Assembly: GCA_020432595.1 (NCBI GenBank) | Contig: JAGQGA010000316.1 | Coordinates: 1-6,540, forward strand | Direction: 5' to 3' | Origin: Anaerolineales bacterium | GTDB taxonomy: Bacteria > Chloroflexota > Anaerolineae > Promineifilales > Promineifilaceae | Length of the DNA stretch: 6,540 bases | Position numbers and translations under genes: made by a program | Part shown: positions 1 through 5,767 of the stretch, piece by piece | How positions within the stretch are numbered: the first letter of the stretch is position 1 | Layout of the letters: the number at the start of each line of letters is the position of its first letter | Notes under the pieces: generated by a model | The model's database searches: none | The model's input: only the letters and a program-made list of their open reading frames with translations | Told to the model about the DNA's origin: nothing

Positions 1-644
1 CCCGCGAACGGCCGGAATTGGTGCTAGCGATGATGTTGGCGGCGGTGTTGCCTGGGCTGCGGAAAACGGCCGTTTCTCAACTAGCCTGGCTGGCCGTCGA
101 AGAATGGCCCGATAGCTGGCTTGCCCCGCTTGGTTTTTACCGCATCAGCCAGCTAGAAACCTACACCAAACGCCAAATGAACATCCCCCTGCTGTCGCCA
201 CCGCTGCATCCCCTCACCTTTCGCCCCGCCCAGTTAGATGATTTGGCGACCCTGGCGGAAATTGAAGCAGCGGCCTTTGCCCCGCTGTGGCGGCACAGCG
301 GCCAGGCGCTGACCCAAGCCTTTAGCCAAGCCTTTAGCTTTGATGTGGTAGAACAAGATGGGGGCGTAATCGGCTTTCAGCTTAGCACCCGCAGCGGCTA
401 TAATGGGGCACATTTGGCGCGGATGACCATCCGCCCGGAGTGGCAGCAGCAGGGGATTGGCAGCGCCCTGCTCATCCACACGCTGCAACAGTATCAAACG
501 CACGGCATCCGCCACGTGTCGCTAAACACCCAGGTGGAAAATATCGCTTCGCGGCGTCTTTACAAAAAATTCGGCTTCCAGCCAAACGGCGAACGGCTGC
601 CAATTTGGTGTTTGGACATTGGCGAGACAAAGCGTGATAGCTAG
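1..644 (+). CDS. Tandem GNAT-family N-acetyltransferase, 5' partial
   Basis: The frame is open to the left edge (first full codon at 3), so the true start lies outside the window. The first 50 or so residues read as the tail of one GNAT domain: a helix rich in Leu and Ala, a strand around QLAWLAVEEW, then APLGFYRISQ, the usual LGF turn near the end of an acetyltransferase fold. A second, complete GNAT domain follows from about 207 to the stop. It has a RPAQLDD start, the acetyl-CoA pyrophosphate loop QQQGIGSALL (about 444-473), and the closing NIASRRLYKKFGF motif. GNAT enzymes move an acetyl group from acetyl-CoA to an amine; the substrate cannot be read here. An internal ATG at 177 could start a one-domain product, but it has no clear ribosome site and the upstream frame looks truly coding. 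No functional link to the next gene is evident. Confidence 0.85.
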   Translation, partial: RERPELVLAMMLAAVLPGLRKTAVSQLAWLAVEEWPDSWLAPLGFYRISQLETYTKRQMNIPLLSPPLHPLTFRPAQLDDLATLAEIEAAAFAPLWRHSGQALTQAFSQAFSFDVVEQDGGVIGFQLSTRSGYNGAHLARMTIRPEWQQQGIGSALLIHTLQQYQTHGIRHVSLNTQVENIASRRLYKKFGFQPNGERLPIWCLDIGETKRDS

Positions 645-697
645 AGATCTGACCGCTCTTGACTTGAGCGTTTGCGAGAGTTGTAGCTTTTCAGAAT

Positions 698-780
698 TTG
701 AACCGCAAAGTTCGCAAAGGACGCAGAGAAAGAGAAAAACAGGCTAAATCTTTGCGCTCTTTGCGCCCTCTGCGGTTCAA
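698..780. repeat. CGCAAAG-type imperfect inverted repeat
   Basis: Two 31-base arms, 698-728 and 750-780, pair at about 25 of 31 positions around a 21-base spacer. The outer ten bases are perfect (TTGAACCGCA against TGCGGTTCAA). Each arm carries repeated CGCAAAG or its complement CTTTGCG. It sits in the 226-base spacer between the GNAT and acyl-CoA synthetase genes, which holds no other gene. The same heptamer makes up the core of the element at 2665-2792, so both belong to one family of intergenic palindromic repeats. I see no T-run after it, so it is not a classical intrinsic terminator, though the RNA could fold. Confidence 0.7.
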
Positions 781-870
781 TTGGCTTAATACTGGTTTTT
801 GAGCAAACCCAATGAAAACGTAACTGTTTCGAGGTACGGGGTAGTTAACAATAGAGGAGTTAGCTGGTTG

Positions 871-2664
871 ATGAACATTCGTCCCACAATTGCCCACCTA
901 TACCAGGAACGTGTCCGGCTTTCGGGAGATGGGGTGTCGTATTATTACCCGGAAAACGGCCGTTATTCCCCCGTCACCTGGAACCAAGCGTACCAAGCCA
1001 TCAACGAACTGGCACTGGGCATGTGGGAGATGGGGCTGCGCCACGGCGACCGCGTGGCCGTTGTCAGCAACTCCCGCCACGAATGGAGCGCCATTGACCA
1101 GGCCGGGCTAAGCTTTGGCGGTGTGGTCGTGGGCATCTACCCCACCACCGTCACCGAACAGGTCGCCTACATCCTTAGCCACAGCGAAACCCGCATCGTT
1201 TTTTTGGAAGACAACGACCAGCTTACCCGCCTCGCCGCTATTTTGCCCACCCTGCCAGCCCTTGAAACTATCGTCCTCATTGACCCCAGTGGAGCCACCG
1301 CCGGGAATTGGCTAACGCTCGACGATGTGCGCCAGCGTGGGCGTGGTCTGCTGGCTGCTCAGCCCGATTTGCGCCAGCAAACCCTTGAAGCTGTTCAACC
1401 CGACGACATTGCCGCCCTGGTTTACACCAGCGGCACGACTGGCTTGCCCAAGGGGGTGGTGCTGCGCCATCGCAATTTGTTTAGCGTTTGCCAAAGCGTT
1501 GATGAATACCTTGGGCTAAATCATGGGGAAACGGGGGTCGTTTTCTTGCCCATGGCCCACATTTTGCAGCGTGTCAACATGTATTTGGGGGTCTATGGCA
1601 ACATCATTGGCTATTATGCCGCCGACATGCTCAAGGTGATGGAGACGGTGCAGGCGGCACAGCCCGGCACTTTTTCCGGCGTTCCCCGCGTTTTCGAGAA
1701 AATTCATGCCCGGATTATGGCGGGTGTCGCCCAAGGGCCACCCAATCGGCAAAAAATCTTCCACAAGGCACTGGCGGCGGGGGTGGCGCGAAGCCGCTAT
1801 TTGCAAAATGGGGGCGCGGTGCCGCTGCTGCTGCGGCTCCAATATGGGCTGTATGACCGGCTGGTGTGGCAGCGATTACGCCACGCCATTTTTGGCACTA
1901 ATGTCCACTATTTGACTTCGGGGGCAGCACCGATTAGCAAGGAACTGCTGGCGTTTTTCCACGCGATGGGACTGACGATTATTGAGGGGTATGGGCTGAC
2001 GGAGACGAGCAGCCCGATTACGCTCAATCATCACCGCCGCTTCAAATTTGGCACAGTTGGCCCCGCGCTGCCTAGCTCGGCGGTGAAGATTGCCGCCGAT
2101 GGGGAGATTTTGCTGAAGGGGCCGGGGGTATTTGACGGCTATTACAAGAACCCGGAGGCAACGGCAGCGGCATTTACCGAGGATGGCTGGTTTCGCAGTG
2201 GCGATATTGGGGAACTGGACGGCGATGGCTTTTTGCGGATTACGGATCGCAAGAAGAATTTGCTGATTACGGCGGCGGGAAAAAATATTGCCCCAGCTCC
2301 GATTGAGAACCAGATGATGAACAGCCCCTTTATCAGCCAGGCGTTGGTGCTGGGCGACCGGCGCAAATATTTGGTGGCGCTGCTGACGCTGGATGGGGAG
2401 GCGGTGGGGCAATGGTGTGAGCAGCAGGGGAAGGGGGCGCTGTCGCTGGCGGAAATGGCGGCGGACGCGGAGGTACAGGGTTTGATTGGGGCGGTGGTGG
2501 CGGAGGTTAACGGCCGTTTAGCCAGCTATGAAACCATCAAACAGTTCCGCATCCTGCCCGAAGAGTTTTCCGTTGCCAACGGCACCCTCACGCCGTCGCT
2601 CAAGCTCATCCGTAAGCCCGTTGAGCAAAAATACCAACATTTGCTGGATGAGATGTATGGATAA
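871..2664 (+). CDS. Long-chain acyl-CoA synthetase (AMP-forming, FadD15-like)
   Basis: The 597-residue product belongs to the AMP-forming adenylating enzymes. These activate a fatty acid with ATP to an acyl-adenylate and then load it onto CoA. Visible motifs: the phosphate-binding loop YTSGTTGLPKG from residue 185; YGLTET from 374; GEILLKGPGVFDGYYKNPEA from 411; the ribose-binding Asp445 in RSGDIG; the hinge ITDRKKNLLITAAGKNIAP; and the C-terminal catalytic Lys578 in LTPSLKLIRK. Length and motif wording fit the long-chain FadD15/ACSBG type rather than short-chain or peptide-synthetase relatives. No signal peptide or clear membrane segment is seen, so it is probably cytosolic or membrane-peripheral. 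The frame opens further upstream (TTG at 799), but ATG at 871 is preferred: GGAG at 856-859 lies 11 bases before it and the family N-terminus starts about there. TTG at 868 is an alternative. The chain length preferred cannot be read. It was probably once directly coupled to the hydrolase downstream. Confidence 0.93.
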   Translation: MNIRPTIAHLYQERVRLSGDGVSYYYPENGRYSPVTWNQAYQAINELALGMWEMGLRHGDRVAVVSNSRHEWSAIDQAGLSFGGVVVGIYPTTVTEQVAYILSHSETRIVFLEDNDQLTRLAAILPTLPALETIVLIDPSGATAGNWLTLDDVRQRGRGLLAAQPDLRQQTLEAVQPDDIAALVYTSGTTGLPKGVVLRHRNLFSVCQSVDEYLGLNHGETGVVFLPMAHILQRVNMYLGVYGNIIGYYAADMLKVMETVQAAQPGTFSGVPRVFEKIHARIMAGVAQGPPNRQKIFHKALAAGVARSRYLQNGGAVPLLLRLQYGLYDRLVWQRLRHAIFGTNVHYLTSGAAPISKELLAFFHAMGLTIIEGYGLTETSSPITLNHHRRFKFGTVGPALPSSAVKIAADGEILLKGPGVFDGYYKNPEATAAAFTEDGWFRSGDIGELDGDGFLRITDRKKNLLITAAGKNIAPAPIENQMMNSPFISQALVLGDRRKYLVALLTLDGEAVGQWCEQQGKGALSLAEMAADAEVQGLIGAVVAEVNGRLASYETIKQFRILPEEFSVANGTLTPSLKLIRKPVEQKYQHLLDEMYG

Positions 2665-2792
2665 ATGTAATGATCAAGGGTTTATAAAGCTGAAATATCT
2701 CACGCCAAGACGCAAAGACCGCCAAGTTTTCCCTTTGCGTCTTGGCGCCTTTGCGTGATTTTTCTTCCTACGAACCTCTGAACATTACAGAA
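2665..2792. mobile_element. MITE-like element with 12-bp direct repeats at its borders
   Basis: This 128-base insert is bounded by a perfect 12-base direct repeat ATGTATGGATAA (2653-2664 and 2793-2804), and the bases next to the repeat differ on both sides. Just inside lie imperfect terminal inverted repeats of 17 bases matching at 14 positions: 2666-2682 and 2773-2789, both beginning TGTAATG when read inward. The centre holds a perfect 15-bp inverted repeat, 2703-2717 against 2733-2747 (CGCCAAGACGCAAAG), with a 15-base loop. No protein is encoded, so it would need a transposase from elsewhere. The direct repeat covers the last three codons and stop of the synthetase. Restoring a single copy puts the hydrolase ATG 10 bases after that stop, with its ribosome site overlapping the stop. 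I infer an insertion with target duplication. A target duplication of this length is reminiscent of IS4-type elements, but the family is not assigned. Confidence 0.7.
2703..2747. repeat. Perfect 15-bp hairpin inside the MITE-like element
   Basis: CGCCAAGACGCAAAG at 2703-2717 is exactly complementary to 2733-2747, leaving a 15-base loop. Weaker outer pairing (TCACG at 2700-2704 with CGTGA at 2754-2758) is interrupted by a bulge. As RNA this would be a stable stem between the synthetase and hydrolase coding regions. It could dampen read-through or protect the upstream message. There is no U-tract directly after the stem, so it is not a textbook terminator. Confidence 0.8.
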
Positions 2793-2801
2793 ATGTATGG
2801 A

Positions 2802-2808
2802 TAAGGAA
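2802..2808 (+). promoter_or_regulatory. Ribosome binding site that sets the hydrolase start
   Basis: TAAGGAA ends six bases before ATG 2815, which favours that start over the in-frame ATG at 2797. The 2797 ATG lies within the 12-base direct repeat and precedes this site. The first bases of the site (TAA) come from the duplicated synthetase stop region, so the insertion rebuilt the original ribosome site. Confidence 0.65.
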
Positions 2809-2814
2809 CCCACT

Positions 2815-3633
2815 ATGACCACACTTCACGCCGAGCTAAAACGGCCGTCTTGGCTGCTTTTGGCAATGGAACCCCGCGCCCTCTATGAGCTGGGGGCATA
2901 TTACCTGACGCTGCCTTTTTTGAAGGCGGCTCCCGCTGGCGACGGCCACCCGGTGATGGTGCTGCCGGGCTTTATGGCCGACGACCTTTCGACCCGACCT
3001 TTACGCAATTTTTTGAAGGGGAAGGGGTATAAAACCTATGGCTGGGCGATGGGGCGCAACTTTGGGCAGGGGACTGACCTGGAAAGCGGCGGTCTAAACT
3101 ATCGGCTGATGGAGCGGCTACGCGCTATTTCGGCGATTAATGGCGGGAAGAAGGTGAGTTTGGTGGGCTGGAGCTTGGGCGGCATCTATGCGCGGGAAAT
3201 GGCGCGGGAGCAGCCGGAGTTAGTGCGGCAGGTGATTTCGCTGGGCAGCCCGTTTGTGGATGCGGGGGTGGCGACGTATGCCAAGCCGCTGTATGAGCTG
3301 CTGCGCGGGGAGAGTGTGCATGAGCTACATCCGAAGCTGAAGGAACGGTTGAAGATTCCGCCGCCGGTGCCGTCAACGGCCGTTTATTCCCGCACCGATG
3401 GCATTGCGGCATGGCAAAGCTGCCTGGACCAAACGACGGATGAGCAGACGGAAAATATTGAGGTGGACAGCAGCCACTGCGGCTTGGGCCACAACCCGCT
3501 GGTGGTGTGGGTGATTGCCGACCGGCTGGCGCAGCCAGAGGGGGAGTGGCGGCCGTTTGATAGGTCGGGGCTGCGGCGGTTGTTTTATCGAGGAGGGAGA
3601 GATGACCGACGACGGACGACGGATGACGGATGA
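2815..3633 (+). CDS. Alpha/beta hydrolase (lipase/esterase-like)
   Basis: The 272-residue product has the alpha/beta hydrolase fold. It shows a VMVLPGF strand and oxyanion turn early in the protein, a GWAMGRNFG segment, the nucleophile elbow GWSLGG with Ser120, Asp195 in SRTDGI, and His221 in SSHCGLGHNP. All three triad residues are therefore present in the expected order. This form, with a VLPGF..D.STRPLR..L start and a GRN.G motif, resembles bacterial lipase/esterase-like hydrolases, so an ester or thioester of a fatty acid is a reasonable but unproven substrate. The N-terminal stretch is hydrophobic (WLLLAMEP, YYLTLPFL) but is not a clear signal peptide. It follows the acyl-CoA synthetase and was probably co-transcribed with it. 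The end is odd: after RRLFYRGG the frame runs into a 7-bp tandem repeat, giving a charged DDRRRTTDDG tail that is unlikely to be part of the fold. Confidence 0.88.
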   Translation: MTTLHAELKRPSWLLLAMEPRALYELGAYYLTLPFLKAAPAGDGHPVMVLPGFMADDLSTRPLRNFLKGKGYKTYGWAMGRNFGQGTDLESGGLNYRLMERLRAISAINGGKKVSLVGWSLGGIYAREMAREQPELVRQVISLGSPFVDAGVATYAKPLYELLRGESVHELHPKLKERLKIPPPVPSTAVYSRTDGIAAWQSCLDQTTDEQTENIEVDSSHCGLGHNPLVVWVIADRLAQPEGEWRPFDRSGLRRLFYRGGRDDRRRTTDDG

Positions 3634-3635
3634 AT
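3601..3635. repeat. 7-bp tandem repeat, five units, across the hydrolase stop
   Basis: The units are GATGACC, GACGACG, GACGACG, GATGACG and GATGAAT, back to back. The repeat encodes the last ten residues and the stop of the hydrolase. Seven is not a multiple of three, so gain or loss of a unit would change the frame and length of the tail. A strong purine-rich stretch (GAGGAGGGAGAG) and an ATG at 3602 precede the repeat, but that frame stops after 11 codons and is not taken as a gene. Confidence 0.8.
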
Positions 3636-3722
3636 GAATACTAGCCTAGAGGGTTTTGTTGCTACACGCAACTATGTTGAATCAATAACGCGATAGCCAC
3701 AAGGCTTTTAAGCCATATAAGC

Positions 3723-3743
3723 TTGCTGGTTTGTAGCCAGCAA
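3723..3743. other. 7-bp hairpin upstream of the HNH gene
   Basis: TTGCTGG at 3723-3729 pairs perfectly with CCAGCAA at 3737-3743 around a 7-base loop, 27 bases before the HNH endonuclease ATG. There is no T-run, so termination is unlikely. A leader structure or a protein-binding dyad is possible. The rest of 3636-3770 shows no gene and no convincing -35/-10 pair: TTGAAT at 3677 and TATAAG at 3716 are too far apart to be one promoter. Confidence 0.4.
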
Positions 3744-3770
3744 TAGTGAGCGGTAAGTGAGTAATATTCT

Positions 3771-4580
3771 ATGAATGATCATGATGAAAGCTTTATAGCT
3801 TCTGCTTCGTTGTGCGACACCCTTTTTCAGGAACTGAGTAAAAGAATTGACGATTTGCAAAGAGAGAAACGACAAAGGTGGTGCTGTTTATTTCAACTGG
3901 GTCATAAGCGATTTGCTTATGTTTCGCATCGTAAAAAATCCGCACGTCTAGAAATATGGTTTATAGGAGAGGTTTCCGCTTCTGAGCAATACCCTGATCT
4001 AGAAATTAAGTGGAGGACTCCTACGTCAGGAGGATTTGGGCAAGCTTTTAAGGCTCGATTTTATTTGGATCATTTATCACAAGTGCAAAACGCTGTTGAT
4101 TTACTTTACCACGTATCATACTCTGCATCGAAGAAGCACGATACCCGCTTAGAAAAACGAAACTTTTCTCAATCTATTACTAATAAGGAAGACATTGCAC
4201 CCTATACGGTTAAGGAAGCCCGGTATGTTGAAGGAGAAAAACGTGCTGCTGTTACAACTGTTCGTAGCCCAACACTTAGAGCAGCAGCTAAACGGAAATG
4301 GGGATTAAAATGTTACTGCTGTGGGTTTGATTTTGAACAGTTTTATGGTGACATTGCAAAGGACTTTGCAATTGTTCACCACCTTGACCCATTCATGGAT
4401 GCTTCAAATACCTCACGTGAATCTACTTTACAAGATGTAAGAGTAGTGTGTGCAAACTGCCATTATGTACTCCATTTGGAAACCCCACCAATAGATGTGG
4501 ATAATCTAAAAAAACAAATATCTTGCTCTTGGGATCGATGGTCAGAATTTGGTATACAACGAAAAAACAAGGAATATTAA
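3771..4580 (+). CDS. HNH endonuclease with an unassigned N-terminal region
   Basis: The product has 269 residues. The C-terminal part carries a full HNH (beta-beta-alpha metal) nuclease module. It is preceded by EGEKRAAVTTVRSPTLRAAAKRKWG, the usual lead-in of McrA-like and putative restriction HNH proteins. A zinc knuckle C181-X2-C184 is followed by HH at 203-204 (IVHHLDPF), then C227-A-N-C230-H231 and H235. The His pair, Asn229 and His231 are the expected metal-binding and catalytic positions, so it should be active on DNA. Residues 1 to about 160 include a strand-rich stretch (ARLEIWFIGEVSA) and GFGQAFKARFYL; I cannot assign them, but they probably recognise substrate or modification. No methylase gene is in view, so this may be a solitary (type IV-like) nuclease or a phage-defence protein. 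The gene is visibly A+T-richer than the genes to its left, which suggests transfer. ATG 3771 has no strong ribosome site. Confidence 0.85.
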   Translation: MNDHDESFIASASLCDTLFQELSKRIDDLQREKRQRWCCLFQLGHKRFAYVSHRKKSARLEIWFIGEVSASEQYPDLEIKWRTPTSGGFGQAFKARFYLDHLSQVQNAVDLLYHVSYSASKKHDTRLEKRNFSQSITNKEDIAPYTVKEARYVEGEKRAAVTTVRSPTLRAAAKRKWGLKCYCCGFDFEQFYGDIAKDFAIVHHLDPFMDASNTSRESTLQDVRVVCANCHYVLHLETPPIDVDNLKKQISCSWDRWSEFGIQRKNKEY

Positions 4581-4653
4581 GGACAGTCTCCCATGCCATA
4601 CCATGGCCTAAAAGATAGAGCATATATTTTGACTGGAGTGCCAGAAAACTAAC

Positions 4654-4878
4654 ATGACGCTTCTCCTTGAAATTCAAAAAGAATTAAAGAACCTGCCTCT
4701 TGAAAAACAAAACGAGGTACTTAATTTTGTGCTGTTTTTGCGCCAGCGCACCACGGATACGCAGTCACCCAAACAGCACTCACTAAAAAAACATTCAGCC
4801 TTTGGTTCATGGCAAGCGCGTAACATTGATGCGGTTGCTTACCAGCAGGCATTGCGTGCCGAGTGGGATGAGGAATGA
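4654..4878 (+). CDS. DUF2281/VapB-type antitoxin, pair 1
   Basis: The 74-residue product begins with LLLEIQKELKNLPLEKQNEVLNFVLFLRQR, the DUF2281 pattern of a short amphipathic helix with LPxEKQxEVLxFVxFL. A Pro/Ser/Lys linker follows, and then a Trp- and acid-containing tail (FGSWQARNID to AEWDEE) of the sort that wraps a PIN toxin. It would neutralise the ribonuclease encoded next and probably repress its own operon. Its stop overlaps the toxin start by four bases (ATGA at 4875-4878), typical of a coupled toxin-antitoxin operon. ATG 4654 is chosen because the motif begins immediately. A possible Shine-Dalgarno GGAG is about 15 bases upstream, so initiation is probably weak. It is a clear paralogue in architecture of the antitoxin at 5768, although the sequences have diverged. 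Confidence 0.85.
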   Translation: MTLLLEIQKELKNLPLEKQNEVLNFVLFLRQRTTDTQSPKQHSLKKHSAFGSWQARNIDAVAYQQALRAEWDEE

Positions 4879-5237
4879 TTGCCGTCTTTGATACCAACAT
4901 CGTGATTGATGCCCTTAATGGCATAGAGAAAGCTGATGCTGAATACGGCCGTTATGAGCGTGTCCTGATCAGCCGAATTACATGGATAGAAGTACTGATT
5001 GGCGCAAAAGAGAACGAGGCCAACTTACGCGACTTCCTCCAATCTTATTTCGAAATTGTGCCATTGGACTTAGGTGTCGCAGAAAGTGCTATCCAAATTC
5101 GCCGGGTGCAGCGCATTCGTTTGCCCGATGCCATTATTTGGGCGACGGCTCGCACCAATGATGCTCTATTGGTCACACGAAACACAAAAGATTTTCATCC
5201 CAACTGGGCAGGTGTTCGTTTACCTTATACGCTTTAA
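4875..5237 (+). CDS. vapC: PIN-domain ribonuclease toxin (VapC family), pair 1
   Basis: The 120-residue length is usual for VapC toxins. These are Mg2+-dependent ribonucleases that stop translation by cutting tRNA, rRNA or mRNA. The acidic PIN residues are all present: Asp6 in VFDTNIVID, Glu39 in TWIEVLIGA, Asp85 in RLPDAIIWATA, and Asp106 in VTRNTKDF. The toxin is therefore predicted active and not a decayed copy. Its ATG is embedded in the antitoxin stop, with AGGA running straight into it, so translation probably depends on coupling to the antitoxin. One AACGGCCGTT-like palindrome (core 4945-4952) lies within the reading frame as YGRY. The gene is followed after 14 bases by the first copy of the palindrome-centred intergenic element. 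The RNA target cannot be inferred from sequence. Confidence 0.92.
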   Translation: MIAVFDTNIVIDALNGIEKADAEYGRYERVLISRITWIEVLIGAKENEANLRDFLQSYFEIVPLDLGVAESAIQIRRVQRIRLPDAIIWATARTNDALLVTRNTKDFHPNWAGVRLPYTL

Positions 5238-5251
5238 GTTGGATAGTTTGT

Positions 5252-5320
5252 GGGAAAAACGGCCGTTTTTCCCCACTTCTCTCCCCTCTCACGCTAACAT
5301 TTGGCGGAAAACGGCGTAAC
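5252..5320. repeat. Palindrome-centred intergenic element, copy 1
   Basis: A perfect 22-base palindrome at 5252-5273 has AACGGCCGTT at its centre and flanking A5/T5 and GGG/CCC. A pyrimidine-rich stretch, the words ACGCTAACATTTGG, and a decayed second palindrome (AAAACGGCGTAAC) follow. The first 25 bases are identical to copy 2 (5608-5632). It begins 14 bases after the stop of the PIN toxin, so it may act as a transcript end or RNA-stability hairpin. The T-run lies inside the stem rather than after it, which is not classical for an intrinsic terminator. Confidence 0.8.
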
Positions 5321-5347
5321 ACCACCAGCCCCAATCATGAAACCTTT

Positions 5348-5387
5348 ATGATACTTCTCCTTGAAATTCAAGAATGAATTGAACGCA
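5348..5387 (+). pseudogene. Remnant 5' end of a DUF2281 antitoxin gene
   Basis: ATG 5348 opens a nine-codon frame, MILLLEIQE, ending at TGA 5375-5377. Its 18-base stretch 5354-5371 is identical to 4660-4677 in the first antitoxin gene (CTTCTCCTTGAAATTCAA), and the next bases still align if one extra T is removed. That T creates the stop and shifts the frame. I read it as the truncated start of a duplicated antitoxin. It could still be translated as a short leader, which may help initiation at the orphan ATG 5388, because that ATG has no visible ribosome site. Confidence 0.6.
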
Positions 5388-5591
5388 ATGATTACCGATA
5401 CAGAAATCAGATTGAGAGGTGTGGAAGCACTTATTCAAGCTTTAGGAGAGGTACAAGCGGAACGGTTTATCAGCCTAATTTTGCGCGAACCTTTTGATTA
5501 TACGGAATGGCAACAGCAACTTTGGCAAGATCGTAGTGTGGAGCAGATTAGCAGGGCGGCAATGTTGCAGCGGCAGGCTGAAAAGCGATAA
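5388..5591 (+). CDS. Orphan small acidic protein of unknown function
   Basis: The 67-residue product runs from ATG 5388. The frame also extends back to TTG 5361, but those bases derive from the antitoxin remnant. The sequence has a helix (RLRGVEALIQALGEVQAERFISLIL), the striking block REPFDYTEWQQQLW, then SVEQISRAAMLQRQAEKR. I have an impression of short conserved proteins with this ERFI..ILREPFDYTEWQ pattern in cyanobacteria and Chloroflexota, but I know no function for them. The small size, aromatic and acidic middle and helical tail resemble an antitoxin, and it lies between two toxin-antitoxin pairs. However, no toxin follows in the 176 bases to the next gene. It is therefore an orphan antitoxin candidate or a small regulator. 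No membrane segment, signal peptide or cysteine pair is seen. A repeat copy begins within 20 bases of the stop. Confidence 0.65.
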   Translation: MITDTEIRLRGVEALIQALGEVQAERFISLILREPFDYTEWQQQLWQDRSVEQISRAAMLQRQAEKR

Positions 5592-5600
5592 GGAAAAGGT

Positions 5601-5679
5601 GTGGAGAGGGAAAAACGGCCGTTTTTCCCCACCTTCCTCCCCCTCTCCACGCTAACATTTGGGGGAAAACGGCCGTTAA
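5601..5679. repeat. Palindrome-centred intergenic element, copy 2 (most complete)
   Basis: An outer 10-bp stem, GTGGAGAGGG at 5601-5610 with CCCTCTCCAC at 5641-5650, encloses an inner palindrome 5608-5629 centred on AACGGCCGTT. ACGCTAACATTTGG follows, and a second perfect AACGGCCGTT at 5668-5677. The outer and inner stems share the bases GGG at 5608-5610, so the two folds compete in part. It begins nine bases after the orphan gene stop. The rest of 5592-5767 holds no gene. ACTTGA at 5712 and again at 5733, 21 bases apart, might be an operator for the next pair, but this is weak. Confidence 0.8.
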
Positions 5680-5767
5680 TAAATAACAAACTGCACACAA
5701 TCAAGGATTTTACTTGAAATAATATCTGGTAAACTTGACGAGTGCGTTTGATATGAAAAGGGATTCT

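Noticed and set aside
799..870. TTG-started N-terminal extension of the acyl-CoA synthetase
   Set aside because: It has no ribosome site, and a good one (GGAG at 856-859) precedes ATG 871, where the family N-terminus fits.
1876..2412. Long minus-strand open frame within the synthetase gene
   Set aside because: It is a shadow of the GC-rich coding strand. It has no recognisable motif and is fully covered by a well-supported gene.
2797..2814. Six-codon N-terminal extension (MDKEPT) of the hydrolase
   Set aside because: This ATG is part of the 12-bp direct repeat created at the insertion, and the ribosome site lies downstream of it.
3602..3637. Short ORF MTDDGRRMTDE with a strong purine-rich leader
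   Set aside because: It is the 7-bp repeat read in another frame and is only 11 codons long.
4620..4653. Promoter for antitoxin 1 (TATATT at 4623, TTGACT at 4629)
   Set aside because: The boxes are in the wrong order and at the wrong spacing to form one sigma-70 promoter, and no partner box was found for either.
5238..5680. CRISPR-like array from the repeated palindrome elements
   Set aside because: The copies are not regularly spaced, have no unique spacers of constant length, and no cas gene is present.
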